A stretch of 64,000 nucleotides of DNA, taken from assembly GCF_001904635.1 (NCBI RefSeq), contig NZ_MRCB01000027.1, positions 1-64,000 on the forward strand. The letters run 5' to 3'. Of this stretch, positions 9,309 to 18,956 are shown one piece after another. The notes under the pieces were generated by a model. It made no database searches and was not told where the DNA came from. It saw nothing but the letters and a program-made list of their open reading frames with translations. Within the stretch, counting starts at the first letter, position 1. Every line of letters starts with the position of its first letter. The stretch is from Hydrococcus rivularis NIES-593 (GTDB lineage: Bacteria; Cyanobacteriota; Cyanobacteriia; Cyanobacteriales; Microcystaceae). The position numbers and the translations under genes are program-made.

Positions 9309-10088
9309 ATGATGCTTAAACCTAAGTCTAAATCTCAACCAGCTCGGCTCCTCAGTTATGGTCAATCTACCTCCACACCTATTGCAATGGCGATCGCCGT
9401 AACAGCAGGAGGAACTATCTTATCTACCCTATTGCAAATAATAAATATTGGCATGATTGCTAGTACAAATCATCATGTCAAAGGCATGACGATAGTTCAA
9501 CTCCAAGATGGGTCTATTTCACCTGGTAAATTTGCTGCTCCTAATGAACGCGAAGCCGAAACTATCAAACGCTTTATCTCAGATAGCATGATTAAAATGT
9601 TCGGCTGGAACGGAATAATCGAAGCAACAGAGAATGGCGAAAATGTTACTAAACCTGATAGGGGAATAGATATTCAAACAACAAAAAATAGTAGAAAAAA
9701 AATTCCTACTAGAGCCTGGGAAGCTGCATTTGCACTATCTGAAAATCAAGATTTCCGGGCAAACTTTCTTAAGAAATTAGCAGAAATTGTGCCAAGTGGT
9801 GTATTTAACGGTGAAATTCAAGTTTCACTCGTCACCCGCCATATCTCTGAACCCAGAAAAATCAAGGATGGACAGTGGGAAGTTGATTATATCGCTACGC
9901 TCGTCAGCTTTAATAGGAACGAAAACCAAGGCAAAGGAATTGCATTTAACAAAACAATTACTGTCGAAGCTGTCGATACTCCCAAATTACCAAATAAGCC
10001 AACTGAACTCGATAAGAAAATTTATTTAGTACGAGAACCAGGTTTAGAAATTACTCAAATTGTTGATTATAACCTCGGTAAGAAATAA
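9309..10088 (+). CDS. VirB8-like inner-membrane assembly factor
   Basis: 259 residues. One N-terminal membrane segment (about 26-52) is followed by a soluble domain with FALSENQDFRANFLKKLAEIVP and GQWEVDYIATLVSFN, alternating strand and helix. VirB8 proteins have a short cytoplasmic tail, one membrane helix and an NTF2-like periplasmic domain; the size and layout fit, and the gene stands directly before VirB10 and VirB9 homologs. It begins only 10 bp after the VirB6-like stop. Confidence 0.6.
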   Translation: MMLKPKSKSQPARLLSYGQSTSTPIAMAIAVTAGGTILSTLLQIINIGMIASTNHHVKGMTIVQLQDGSISPGKFAAPNEREAETIKRFISDSMIKMFGWNGIIEATENGENVTKPDRGIDIQTTKNSRKKIPTRAWEAAFALSENQDFRANFLKKLAEIVPSGVFNGEIQVSLVTRHISEPRKIKDGQWEVDYIATLVSFNRNENQGKGIAFNKTITVEAVDTPKLPNKPTELDKKIYLVREPGLEITQIVDYNLGKK

Positions 10089-10112
10089 AAATCATTAATC
10101 AATCATAAAACT

Positions 10113-11942
10113 ATGTTACAGCTAGAAAATGAGGCTTCCAATAAACATATATCTTCCGTAAATAGTCTTTTACCAATCGATATTGCAGAAGAAGATGAAG
10201 TTGAAAATTCACAATTTGAGGTGGTTGAAGAAGATGAAACTGAAGTAGAAGACCCCGCATTAATCCAAACTAAACACGACTTTGTTACATCTCCCTGGTC
10301 AAGGTTAGGAATTATTGGTGGTGCATTTGGTGCCGGGTTTTTAGTTATATTTGTTGTCCTCAACGGCATGATGAATGGGAGTGGTAAAAATGCCAAAAAA
10401 CCAGAATTAACTACTACTCCAACTCCCACGGTTGCCGCATCTGAGAAAAAAGAAGGCGATGTTTATGCCAAGCTTGCCCTCGCCAAGCAACAGGAAGAAC
10501 TTGATGCCCTAAATGGTCAAGCTAACACAGAAGACAAAGAGGAGAAAAAAGAAGCTACTGAAGAAGAACAAGCCAAAAACCAAGAGAAAACCCGTTCTAT
10601 TCGACAACGAAGGGTAGTTGCTCAAGAAACTCCCCCTACTTCCAGAAGACGTGTATACCGGGAAGAAACACCCGAACGTGTTAGACCAACACGTAGAGTA
10701 GTGGCCTCACAGCCAATACCACCTCTGCGTCCTAGCGCTCCTCTGCCAAAATTTGCCAAACAATTAGTTGCCAGCAACCAGAGTGTCGCCAAAGACCCAA
10801 TAGCTGAACTCGAACGCCTGCGTAACCTGGGTTCGGTTGGTCGAGTTGAGTATATGCTAGCCAGTACCACTGTCAGTGAACCTACAAACACAACAGTACA
10901 AGAAGTTACAGCTAAAACTGAAGAAACATTACGCCCAGCAGAACAAAATAGCGATCGCTCCCGTCGCCGCCGTAGCCGACGCAGCGAGAATACCGAAACA
11001 GTTACCAATACTCCTAATCAAGTTGAAGAACTGCGCCCCCGTTGGCAACCGGTAACTACAAATGATAGTACTCCTGAGTATGGCAATACTGGTGACAAAG
11101 ATAACAATCAATCCGTGCCAGTTATTTATAGGTTCTCGGTGAAAGAGCCACAAATTAGCTTGGAACTTGACAAAGAAAAGACCGTAGAATCCAGTTTTGC
11201 TAGTAATAAAGAAAACAACTCTACTCTGCAAGTTGAGCAAGTTGCAAATAACTACTTGCCAGAAGAAGCGCAGATACTCCAAGAAACACAACCGCAGTAT
11301 CTAGTTGTCGGTTCGTTTGCAAGTGCAACCCTGGTAACTCCGCTCGTTATGCCCCAAACCAGTAATAACAGTCGTTCCCAGGAGCAGACAAATACATTAC
11401 GGTTTGTCGCCCGGTTGGACGAGCCGCTTTATAGCAATACTGGTGAAATAGCCATTCCCGCAGGAACGCAGGTAACTATCGCTATGATTTCGGTTGATAG
11501 CACATCAGGCGTGCGTGCCGAAGTCACGGCCATTCTCAAAGACGGCACAGAATATCCTCTATCACCTGGAACAATATCAGTTTTGGGAGAGGCGGGTTCG
11601 CCCCTAATCGCCAGACCTTACGACGACAAGGGATCTGAAATTGCTAAATATGATGCCACATTAGGGACAATAGCTGGTCTTGCCAAGGTAGGGGAAATTA
11701 TCAACCAGCCTGATGAAGAAGTCACAGAAGATTTGCCTTTAGGTGGGACAAGAACCCGCAGCCGCAATAATAACCGCAACTTAGGAGCTGCTTTCCTTGA
11801 AGGTGCTTTTGGCAAACTTGGCGAAACAGTCAGCAAGCGTACAGAACGTGCTACTGACGAAATCAATCGCCGTCCCAATGTTTGGTATGTGCCTAAAGAC
11901 ACCAAAATCACAATCAAAGTCGATAGGTCAATCAAGCTGTGA
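10113..11942 (+). CDS. virB10: VirB10/TrbI-like channel scaffold
   Basis: 609 residues. A cytoplasmic acidic start precedes a single membrane helix at about residues 64-84 (LGIIGGAFGAGFLVIFVV). A long low-complexity, charged and proline/arginine-containing stalk follows up to about 420. The C-terminal ~180 residues hold the conserved VirB10/TrbI pattern: FVARLDEPLYSNTGEIAIP, AGTQVTIAMIS, VRAEVTAIL, and finally NVWYVPKDTKITIKVDRSI. VirB10 spans both membranes and gates the outer-membrane core. The last bases overlap the next gene's start (GTGA), so translation is probably coupled. Confidence 0.8.
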   Translation: MLQLENEASNKHISSVNSLLPIDIAEEDEVENSQFEVVEEDETEVEDPALIQTKHDFVTSPWSRLGIIGGAFGAGFLVIFVVLNGMMNGSGKNAKKPELTTTPTPTVAASEKKEGDVYAKLALAKQQEELDALNGQANTEDKEEKKEATEEEQAKNQEKTRSIRQRRVVAQETPPTSRRRVYREETPERVRPTRRVVASQPIPPLRPSAPLPKFAKQLVASNQSVAKDPIAELERLRNLGSVGRVEYMLASTTVSEPTNTTVQEVTAKTEETLRPAEQNSDRSRRRRSRRSENTETVTNTPNQVEELRPRWQPVTTNDSTPEYGNTGDKDNNQSVPVIYRFSVKEPQISLELDKEKTVESSFASNKENNSTLQVEQVANNYLPEEAQILQETQPQYLVVGSFASATLVTPLVMPQTSNNSRSQEQTNTLRFVARLDEPLYSNTGEIAIPAGTQVTIAMISVDSTSGVRAEVTAILKDGTEYPLSPGTISVLGEAGSPLIARPYDDKGSEIAKYDATLGTIAGLAKVGEIINQPDEEVTEDLPLGGTRTRSRNNNRNLGAAFLEGAFGKLGETVSKRTERATDEINRRPNVWYVPKDTKITIKVDRSIKL

Positions 11943-12790
11943 AACTAAGAGATATAGCCGATTTTAGTTTAAGGATGCCTTGGGCGATTGCCTCTGGCAC
12001 TGCGCTCCGCGCAATCGCCTTTGGTGGGTGCCTTACCATCGCCACCATGCTTGCACCAAACCAACTTGTACTAGCAAATACTATCCGTCAAGTTGCAGCG
12101 TCCCAGGTGTCAGGAGAAAATGCCCAATTGCAGACAGTTAAGGTCTGGCCCGGACATGGGGTATCAATATCGTTCTACAACACCAGAGAAATTATCAAGA
12201 AAATCTGGCTGGATGACCCATCTAGGTTTGTTTTTGATGTAGACGGATGTCTTGAGGGCTTGGGTAAGTGTTTTGGAAGCAGCACGGGCGCAGGACTAAT
12301 TCACATTCGCCGCATCGAGACAGTCAAAATCCCCGGTTTACCACAAGCTCCTTACGGGGCGCACATGACGGTGATTACCGAATCTGGCTCAACAAGGAAA
12401 AGCTATCACTTCCGGATTGTAGCGGGCAGTGGCACACCAGAGTACAGCCAAATTGAAATTATTGGCGATACTCCCAGCAAACCTGAAGAAGTAAAACCAA
12501 AGGTTAGTTACACCGCATTATCTGATAGCAGACATATCGCCAAAGGGATGCAAGTTGCCCTCAAAAACCAGTGGGTTACGACAGACAGCAAGCTTTGGAA
12601 GCGTCTGAACCAACTTGTGGAGTTGCGATCGCAAGGAGAGGAACTTGTCGTCGCCGCCAGCACCGCCGGAGTATCAATGCAATTGGTTGAAAAACTCATG
12701 CTACTGGGTGGAAAGCGCTTGTTAGAAATACCACCACAGCGCAATAACCCTCTGACAACAACAAATCCAGGTAAAACAAGTTTTAGATAA
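11939..12790 (+). CDS. VirB9/TrbG-like outer-membrane core protein
   Basis: 283 residues with a GTG start that shares GTGA with the stop of the VirB10 gene. A signal-peptide-like hydrophobic start ends near LVLANTI. Then come strands typical of VirB9/TrbG/TraK proteins: QTVKVWPGHGVSISFYN, KKIWLDDPSRFVFDVDG, IHIRRIETVKIPG. VirB9 binds the C-terminal part of VirB10 in the outer-membrane core, so tight coupling to that gene is sensible. Unusually, part of the leader is encoded by a dispersed cyanobacterial repeat. The last third (SKLWKRLNQLVEL...) is an extension I do not recognise. Confidence 0.6.
   Translation: MKLRDIADFSLRMPWAIASGTALRAIAFGGCLTIATMLAPNQLVLANTIRQVAASQVSGENAQLQTVKVWPGHGVSISFYNTREIIKKIWLDDPSRFVFDVDGCLEGLGKCFGSSTGAGLIHIRRIETVKIPGLPQAPYGAHMTVITESGSTRKSYHFRIVAGSGTPEYSQIEIIGDTPSKPEEVKPKVSYTALSDSRHIAKGMQVALKNQWVTTDSKLWKRLNQLVELRSQGEELVVAASTAGVSMQLVEKLMLLGGKRLLEIPPQRNNPLTTTNPGKTSFR
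11983..12019. repeat. Dispersed cyanobacterial palindromic repeat inside a coding region
   Basis: GGCGATTGC (11983-11991) and GCAATCGCC (12011-12019) flank CTCTGGCACTGCGCTCCGC. I recognise this as a common Nostoc-type interspersed repeat built on a HIP1-like core. Here it is in frame and encodes part of the VirB9-like signal region (AIASGTALRAIAFGG). Confidence 0.6.
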
Positions 12791-12795
12791 CAGTG

Positions 12796-14208
12796 ATGTA
12801 TACCAAAAATCTCACCTCTAACAACCAAATTTTAGATACTACAGCAGAAGTAACTGCGATCGTACCAGTGAGAGCTGCAAGTCAGGAAACTACTCACAAC
12901 AAAACCAACCGAGCGCTTGAGTATCGGATGGAAAAATTTAATAAATTACGCTACCTAATGGTTGCAGGACTTATTGCTGGACTTGCTCTACATGGGTTAA
13001 TCCGATATGGAGGTAGCTATAATATCGGCAGTCTCTTATTCGGCGATAAAGCTGTAGCTCAAACAGTTTCATCGAAGTATTCAAATTTGAACACTTCGAT
13101 AGATAAGACAAAACAAACCAAACAACCACAGCCCGTTGCAACTAAATATGTCAATGGCGCACCTACTCCCGATTGGAGCAGTATCACGTTTAGAAATATG
13201 AAGTTTGGCGGTGCTGGCAGCGTCGAATTCCCTAATATCAAAAACCCTGGTATGAAGGAGACACGCACCTGGAGTGCTGGACAAAGCCTTGCCGAAGTCA
13301 TGGAACTGGGTGATTTTGAAGCAACTGAGTTCAATATTGAAGATTTCACGCTTAAAGATATCGCTGACATCACGGGCATTCAACTTAAAAATCTCAAACT
13401 GTCAGATTTTGAAACACTCGATTGGCAAACACTCGAAGACCTCGCCGAAGCAATTCCTAATTTAGAAGATTCAGAAGTCGGAGCCATCCCACCAATTCAA
13501 GAACTAGTAACCAAAGTTACAGGCAGCACCGCAAGCTACCAAACTGTTGGTGAGGTGCTGGACAATTATCCCCAACTAGGAGAAGTGGAACTTGGTGAGT
13601 ATGTCAAACTTGATAAATATAAACTCACCAGCATCCCTGGTATTGAGGATGCACAACTAAAAGACTTTACTAACTGGCAAAACACAACAATTGGCAAGAT
13701 TCCGGGATTAGCTGATGTACCGTTCGATCGGTTCCCCAGCGTTCCCATCCCCGATGTTAGCTTTATCGGCAAAGTAGACTTACCTCTCGGTTCGCTTGAA
13801 AGCGGACGTTGGAAGTCGATAAGTGGTAGCTATCAAGCTGGGTTTAATGTCCCGTGCGAGAAAACGTGTGGTCACATCGAAGTTTCGGGTAGCGATATTG
13901 TGACTGGCGCACAATGGATGTCCGGTAAAGACCAAAAAGTTAAAGGCGGATTTGGCATCTTGGGCAGCCTCAACGGTGGAAAAGAACCCACAGGTCGCCA
14001 CCCCTTTGGGAAATCATTTAAACAAGTCATCTGGGACATTAACGAAGCGGACGGCAGTATCACCACCGCGATGTTCTTCCGTATCTGCAAGCGGGGATGG
14101 GTTGACTTGGGCTGCTCGCCCTACTTCATTGGCCCAGTTCCCTTCTTCACCTACCGCGAGATAGACCCAATTATCCTTGGTACACCCCTCACCGTACCAA
14201 AGAAGTAA
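12796..14208 (+). CDS. Large unknown membrane-anchored protein of the conjugation cluster
   Basis: 470 residues from the ATG at 12796 (a GTG stands one codon earlier). A membrane helix near 50-70 (MVAGLIAGLALHGLI) is followed by an exported-looking region. Residues ~140-330 contain imperfect repeats rich in aspartate, leucine and glutamate: LKNLKLSDFETLDWQTLEDL, LGEVELGEYVKLDKY, IPGLADVPFDRFPSVPIP. The C-terminal ~140 residues contain four cysteines (CEKTCG, FRICKRGW, LGCSP) that could form disulphides. I recognise no family. Its position between VirB9 and VirD4 genes suggests a conjugation-specific envelope or surface role. Confidence 0.6.
   Translation: MYTKNLTSNNQILDTTAEVTAIVPVRAASQETTHNKTNRALEYRMEKFNKLRYLMVAGLIAGLALHGLIRYGGSYNIGSLLFGDKAVAQTVSSKYSNLNTSIDKTKQTKQPQPVATKYVNGAPTPDWSSITFRNMKFGGAGSVEFPNIKNPGMKETRTWSAGQSLAEVMELGDFEATEFNIEDFTLKDIADITGIQLKNLKLSDFETLDWQTLEDLAEAIPNLEDSEVGAIPPIQELVTKVTGSTASYQTVGEVLDNYPQLGEVELGEYVKLDKYKLTSIPGIEDAQLKDFTNWQNTTIGKIPGLADVPFDRFPSVPIPDVSFIGKVDLPLGSLESGRWKSISGSYQAGFNVPCEKTCGHIEVSGSDIVTGAQWMSGKDQKVKGGFGILGSLNGGKEPTGRHPFGKSFKQVIWDINEADGSITTAMFFRICKRGWVDLGCSPYFIGPVPFFTYREIDPIILGTPLTVPKK
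13071..13100. repeat. 30-bp near-perfect palindrome
   Basis: ATCGAAGT, one mismatched position, TTCAAATTTGAA, one mismatched position, ACTTCGAT: 14 of 15 pairs match. It lies inside the 470-aa gene, just after the membrane-helix codons. Confidence 0.6.
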
Positions 14209-14291
14209 CAAGTGAAAAAGCAATCATAGAAGAATTTATCCTCTTTAACTTTTGACTTGGAGAGGACACACCAGATAACTAATGAAGAAAT

Positions 14292-16139
14292 ATGCAACTT
14301 CACTTCACCGCATATTTCTTCTATTTCCTCATGCAATTAATACAAATTATTATGAATAATTACCTGTTTGCAACTGCTAAAACTAAGACAGTTAAAGAAG
14401 TAAAAGCTGCTCATAAAAATAGCAATACTGACTTTAGTAAGTATACAGATAAGTTCATGTCACCTCAAGGTTTGGCACTTGCAGGGGGAATTGGCTTATT
14501 GTTGCTTTTACAGCTTTTTAGTAATGGTAAAAAAGGCAAGCTTGCTACTAGCTATTGGGGTGGAGCAAAGGAAACCGCTCAAGCTAAGAAAAAAGCCCTC
14601 AAGCAAATCGTCGCTCCTAAATGTGATAGTGCCAGTTTATATATTGGAGTACACAAATACAAGGGTCAAAAATTACCCAAGGGGAGTGGGGGAGTTCCAG
14701 TTTATGTACCCGATGTCCAACGGGGAACTGCTGTAATTGGCGCACCTGGTAGTGGTAAATCATTCTCAGCTATCAACCCGATGATTTACTCAGCAATTGA
14801 CCAAGGATTCGGTATAGTACTATACGACTTCAAGTATGCCAGTCAAGCCAAAATCGCCAGTTATGCCAAATCCAAGGGGTATGACGTACATATCTTTGCA
14901 CCGGGATTTCCCGAATCAGAGGTATGTAACCCAATCGATTTTTTACGCGACAGTAGCGATGCTGAAACTGCACGGCAGTTAGCTACGGTAATTAACAAAA
15001 ACTTCCGCCTGTTAGGTAATGCGTCTGAGGATGCCTTCTTTGGCCCCGCCGGCGACCAGTTGACGCAGGCTATTTTAATGCTAACCAAAGAGTTTGGCGA
15101 TGCCTCCGGCGGGCATAGCCATCGCGCTGATATTATGACGGCTGCGGCAATACTTTCTAGCGAGAAGATGGTCGAACGCTTGATGGCAGCCGAACTAAAT
15201 CCTTGGATTAGGATAGCTTTTGGTCAATTATTTAGCTCGGCTGGCTCAGAGAAAACTGTAGCGGGTATCGCTGGTAGTGCTTCATTGATGTTCACCCGGT
15301 TCATGGCAAGGGGTACATTGGGATGCTTTGTCGGTAAAACAACCTTGCCTCTGGAGGTAAAACGCAAACAGATGATTATCTTCGGGTTAGACCGCGAACG
15401 CCGCGATGCTGTCAGCCCTCTGATGACCAGTATTCTTCACATGGTAGTTTCCCGCAGTATTGCCAAAAAACGTAAGGAAGACGGCCCATTAGTAGTGTGT
15501 CTTGACGAGTTGCCAAGTATCTTTCTTCCAGATTTATTTAGATGGCTTAATGAATCTCGTTCCGAAGGATTCTGCGGTATCCTGGGTTGGCAAAATATGG
15601 GTCAGCTTGAAAAGATTTATGGTAAAGAAATCTCTAAAGCTATCCTTGGTGCGTGCGGTACAAAATTTGTTTTTAATCCTGGTGAAGAAGAATCAGCACG
15701 ATTATTTTCTGCATATTTAGGTGAAGAGGAAATTAAATATAAACAAAAATCCCGCTCAACGGGAGGGGGTAAAGCCAGCACATCTATCAGCGAACAAGAA
15801 CGGACTCGCAAGCTATTTGAGCCAGCCCAATTCCTCAAATTACCACCTGGTAAATGTCTATTTATCAACCCAGCTTATAGTAATAAAAATGAGGGTTCAG
15901 TACCACTATTAAAAAACATCAAAATACCCAAATATATCATTAAATTAGAACAAGAAAATGACGCTCGCTGGGATAAACTCATCAAAGAACTTGCTAGAAA
16001 AAGTACCCAGAAAAAACCCACACAGGAAGATTTAGATTTACGAGTCAAGGAAGTAGATCGGAAGTTCCCTATACCACAAGCACCCGTACAAGCGGGCAAT
16101 GCACCGTTACCTGTTGATGCGTACAAGAGCTTTTTCTAA
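14292..16139 (+). CDS. virD4: VirD4/TraG-like type IV coupling ATPase
   Basis: Up to 615 residues; ATGs at 14331 and 14352 are alternative starts, and I keep 14292 because GAAG stands a few bases upstream. A membrane segment (GLALAGGIGLLLLLQLF) precedes the ATPase. Walker A is AVIGAPGSGKSFS near residue 148 and Walker B is LVVCLDELPS near 400. GWQNMGQLEKIYG and TKFVFNPGEEESARLFS are the VirD4/TraG motor motifs. Coupling proteins deliver the relaxase-DNA complex to the channel. The sequence encoding FLKLPPGK recurs as a decayed 31-bp copy at 22806. Confidence 0.85.
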   Translation: MQLHFTAYFFYFLMQLIQIIMNNYLFATAKTKTVKEVKAAHKNSNTDFSKYTDKFMSPQGLALAGGIGLLLLLQLFSNGKKGKLATSYWGGAKETAQAKKKALKQIVAPKCDSASLYIGVHKYKGQKLPKGSGGVPVYVPDVQRGTAVIGAPGSGKSFSAINPMIYSAIDQGFGIVLYDFKYASQAKIASYAKSKGYDVHIFAPGFPESEVCNPIDFLRDSSDAETARQLATVINKNFRLLGNASEDAFFGPAGDQLTQAILMLTKEFGDASGGHSHRADIMTAAAILSSEKMVERLMAAELNPWIRIAFGQLFSSAGSEKTVAGIAGSASLMFTRFMARGTLGCFVGKTTLPLEVKRKQMIIFGLDRERRDAVSPLMTSILHMVVSRSIAKKRKEDGPLVVCLDELPSIFLPDLFRWLNESRSEGFCGILGWQNMGQLEKIYGKEISKAILGACGTKFVFNPGEEESARLFSAYLGEEEIKYKQKSRSTGGGKASTSISEQERTRKLFEPAQFLKLPPGKCLFINPAYSNKNEGSVPLLKNIKIPKYIIKLEQENDARWDKLIKELARKSTQKKPTQEDLDLRVKEVDRKFPIPQAPVQAGNAPLPVDAYKSFF

Positions 16140-16225
16140 AAACTTTAAGTTTGATGACCAACTGGTTTTTATAAAGCACAGTCAGACAGCTTGAATTTAT
16201 AGATTATTTTCACCACATTTAATAT

Positions 16226-18739
16226 ATGTTTGACTCCAGACACACTCAAATTAATGAATCATATTTAGGTACAGCCGATACTGCAATTCAAACAAGTCGA
16301 GAATTAAGTAAAAGCCTAATTAATGCACTTATTAAGATAACTAAAGTAATTCTCGAAAAACTCAAAGAAGCTCAAGAAGCAAGTAAAATTGCCGTTGAAG
16401 TTGGCAAAAATATTTACAATCTTGTACCTGATGAATCTACCCCTGGTGCATATAAATGGGAAAAGGTAGATTTAACCAGCCAAAGTATAAAAAGCAATCA
16501 AGAAACTAATATTGTGTTAATGCCCGATTTATTAGCAGAAGGTCAATACACAATAGAAACTGAACCTTTTACTGACTATCAAGCACAAACAATTGCTGCA
16601 AGATTAGTAGAAGATGTACCCAATTTCAATAGTGATTATCAGCAAACAAGTGATAATACTCTAAAAATTACAGCTTATCTAGAGTCAGATGGTTCAGAAA
16701 AACAAATCGTTATCTACGAACAAAATAGCGAAGGTAAATGTACAACTAATCTCGTCACTGAAATACTTACTCCAGATGAAATAATAGATGTGGCAAGTGA
16801 ACCATTAGTTAAGCTACTACCTCCATCTGCTGACATTATTAACAATCATAAAGATACAAAAGAGTTATTATTTGATAATGGAAATACAGATATAACAGAA
16901 GTAACTCCACCATTAGATAATTTACCAGTAATACTGAACGAAGATAATCAACAATTAAATTCTGAAATTATAACCACATCAGTTAACTTGGATTACGAAG
17001 AAGAAGCTGCGGTAGGTTTTCTAGATGATATCGATATTAGTAATTCACCCGGCTTTGACTCCCCACCAGATGTAGATTATTATCAGTCTTCTGTAGTCAA
17101 AAACTATCCTGAAGCAGTAGAGCAGACACTCAGCGAACAATCTAAAACTAACCTTCAAACAGTCGAATCAAATACTTCACAACAGTTACTACAAGATGAA
17201 AATAGCGAAAACAGTTCGTCTATAAATCAAGAAATTAACTTATCTGTTGAAATAGAGGTAGATAACAGTTTTGAAGATAATGTGGTCAATAATCTTCAAG
17301 AAGAAATCGTACAGTCCGAAGAAACTATTCAAATTCGACGGATAGTTACTAGTAACCATCAATCTCAAAATCAAGCTGAAGAGGAGGTAAATAAAAATGT
17401 AACTCCCAATCAGTTTTTTGCACAAGAGCCAGAGGAACAAGCAACTAATAAGCGAAAAAAATATGCACCTGAATTTACCTATCAAGAAGTAGCTAATTCT
17501 CAAGATGTAGAGCCAGCAGCGCAACAGTGGGCGCGTCAGGTTGAAGTACCTATTTATCAAATTAATAATAAACAAGCGCGGGAAGAACGTTACAGCGGGG
17601 AAAATAAAGACATTGCTGAAACCGCGATCGCAATGTTAAAAAAATACGGCATTCTTGAACAAGATGGTTCACGTATTTACCGTAGCGATACATTTGTGAT
17701 TCGCCAACAGGGAGACACTGTTAGCATTCACCGCCGCAGTGATGAATTATTTGGGTGGGATAACTCTTTGATGGATTTTAAACTCAACAAGAAAGAGGAA
17801 CCCAAAATCACGAAAAAGCCTACAGAGATGTTACCTATTGAACGGCAGGAGTTTCTCATTGTGGCAGAATACTTAGGCGACAATGGCAAGCTACCTGACC
17901 TCAACAATGCCGATATCCGTGATGTAGCAAACAGCTTGGGAAGTCTTGCACCTGCCGGCACAATTAAAACGCTGGAAGTATTTAAACAAAATGAGATGTT
18001 GCACACCCTGAATAATGTCCTCATCCAGGCTAATAAGGAAGAACTTACAGTAGGTGAATTTACCATCAAACGATCGCGCAACCCCGAAAAAAATCGAGCC
18101 AGCTTGCAATTATTTAAAACTACCGAAGAAAAAGGTACTCAGGAACTTGTCCGGTTTGACCTAACTAAAACCGAAGCTGGCATTACCAAAGAAGTCAGCA
18201 AGATGAACATCTCTGACTACGATATTAACCAAATTAAGTTTATTGCCCAAAACGCCAGCAAACTCAACCTGGAAAAAATTTTTGGTAACGAACAATCTAC
18301 TCCCACCACCGCATCTGCACCCAAAAAACAAGTAATACAAGCAGTTGGCGATCTGCCTGTCACAGTTCACCCTTACATCGCCGAGGAATGGGCAAATATG
18401 GTCAAGCATGGTGGCCCTGACTGGGGAGGGGCAATGAATCAAGGCAATGAAGAAATTCTACAACGGATAAATGAGAACAACGGCAAGTTACCAATTGCCG
18501 ACCAGCGAGAGATGTACTTCAAGATTATGACCTATAAGGCAACTGAAGCACAAAAGCAAGGAGAAACAGTAGTCGATTTTGTTCCGCTTAAAGATATTAT
18601 GAATGACTTGCAAGTATGGCGAGGAGAAGAAATTCGGCAGCAATATACCCCTACTGAACATATACACATACCCTCCCCTCAAAAGCAAACTGTCGCTGCT
18701 GCTGCACCTAAAACCAAGTCAAGAGAAGTTGAACTATAA
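16226..18739 (+). CDS. Large acidic protein of unknown function
   Basis: 837 residues. Residues 1-90 are helical; ~100-430 are acidic, Gln/Asn/Glu-rich and probably disordered; ~430-680 contain ordered segments (AETAIAMLKKYGILEQDGSRIYRSD, QGDTVSIHRRSDELFGWD, EFTIKRSRNPEKNRASLQLF); the last ~120 include PVTVHPYIAEEWANMVKHGG. I recognise no relaxase motif (no HUH pattern, no tyrosine-containing MOB motif), though the place after virD4 is where a relaxase or accessory factor would be expected. It could be a substrate, an accessory factor or a distant relaxase relative; none is shown. Confidence 0.6.
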   Translation: MFDSRHTQINESYLGTADTAIQTSRELSKSLINALIKITKVILEKLKEAQEASKIAVEVGKNIYNLVPDESTPGAYKWEKVDLTSQSIKSNQETNIVLMPDLLAEGQYTIETEPFTDYQAQTIAARLVEDVPNFNSDYQQTSDNTLKITAYLESDGSEKQIVIYEQNSEGKCTTNLVTEILTPDEIIDVASEPLVKLLPPSADIINNHKDTKELLFDNGNTDITEVTPPLDNLPVILNEDNQQLNSEIITTSVNLDYEEEAAVGFLDDIDISNSPGFDSPPDVDYYQSSVVKNYPEAVEQTLSEQSKTNLQTVESNTSQQLLQDENSENSSSINQEINLSVEIEVDNSFEDNVVNNLQEEIVQSEETIQIRRIVTSNHQSQNQAEEEVNKNVTPNQFFAQEPEEQATNKRKKYAPEFTYQEVANSQDVEPAAQQWARQVEVPIYQINNKQAREERYSGENKDIAETAIAMLKKYGILEQDGSRIYRSDTFVIRQQGDTVSIHRRSDELFGWDNSLMDFKLNKKEEPKITKKPTEMLPIERQEFLIVAEYLGDNGKLPDLNNADIRDVANSLGSLAPAGTIKTLEVFKQNEMLHTLNNVLIQANKEELTVGEFTIKRSRNPEKNRASLQLFKTTEEKGTQELVRFDLTKTEAGITKEVSKMNISDYDINQIKFIAQNASKLNLEKIFGNEQSTPTTASAPKKQVIQAVGDLPVTVHPYIAEEWANMVKHGGPDWGGAMNQGNEEILQRINENNGKLPIADQREMYFKIMTYKATEAQKQGETVVDFVPLKDIMNDLQVWRGEEIRQQYTPTEHIHIPSPQKQTVAAAAPKTKSREVEL

Positions 18740-18956
18740 ATTACCCATTACCAAGTTTGCAAAGTAGCATTGGCAATATAAAAACTTTGATTTAGAAGTT
18801 ACGCAAATTTACATCAGTTGTAAATTTCAAATTCAACAAGCTTTTCATTTATTTTAATGATAAGTTTATTGTTTTAAATAACACAATCTAAGTAAAAATT
18901 ACTACGTAAAGCTCACGCAGATACTCAATGTAGTATTTCAAGCGAAAAATCAAAAA

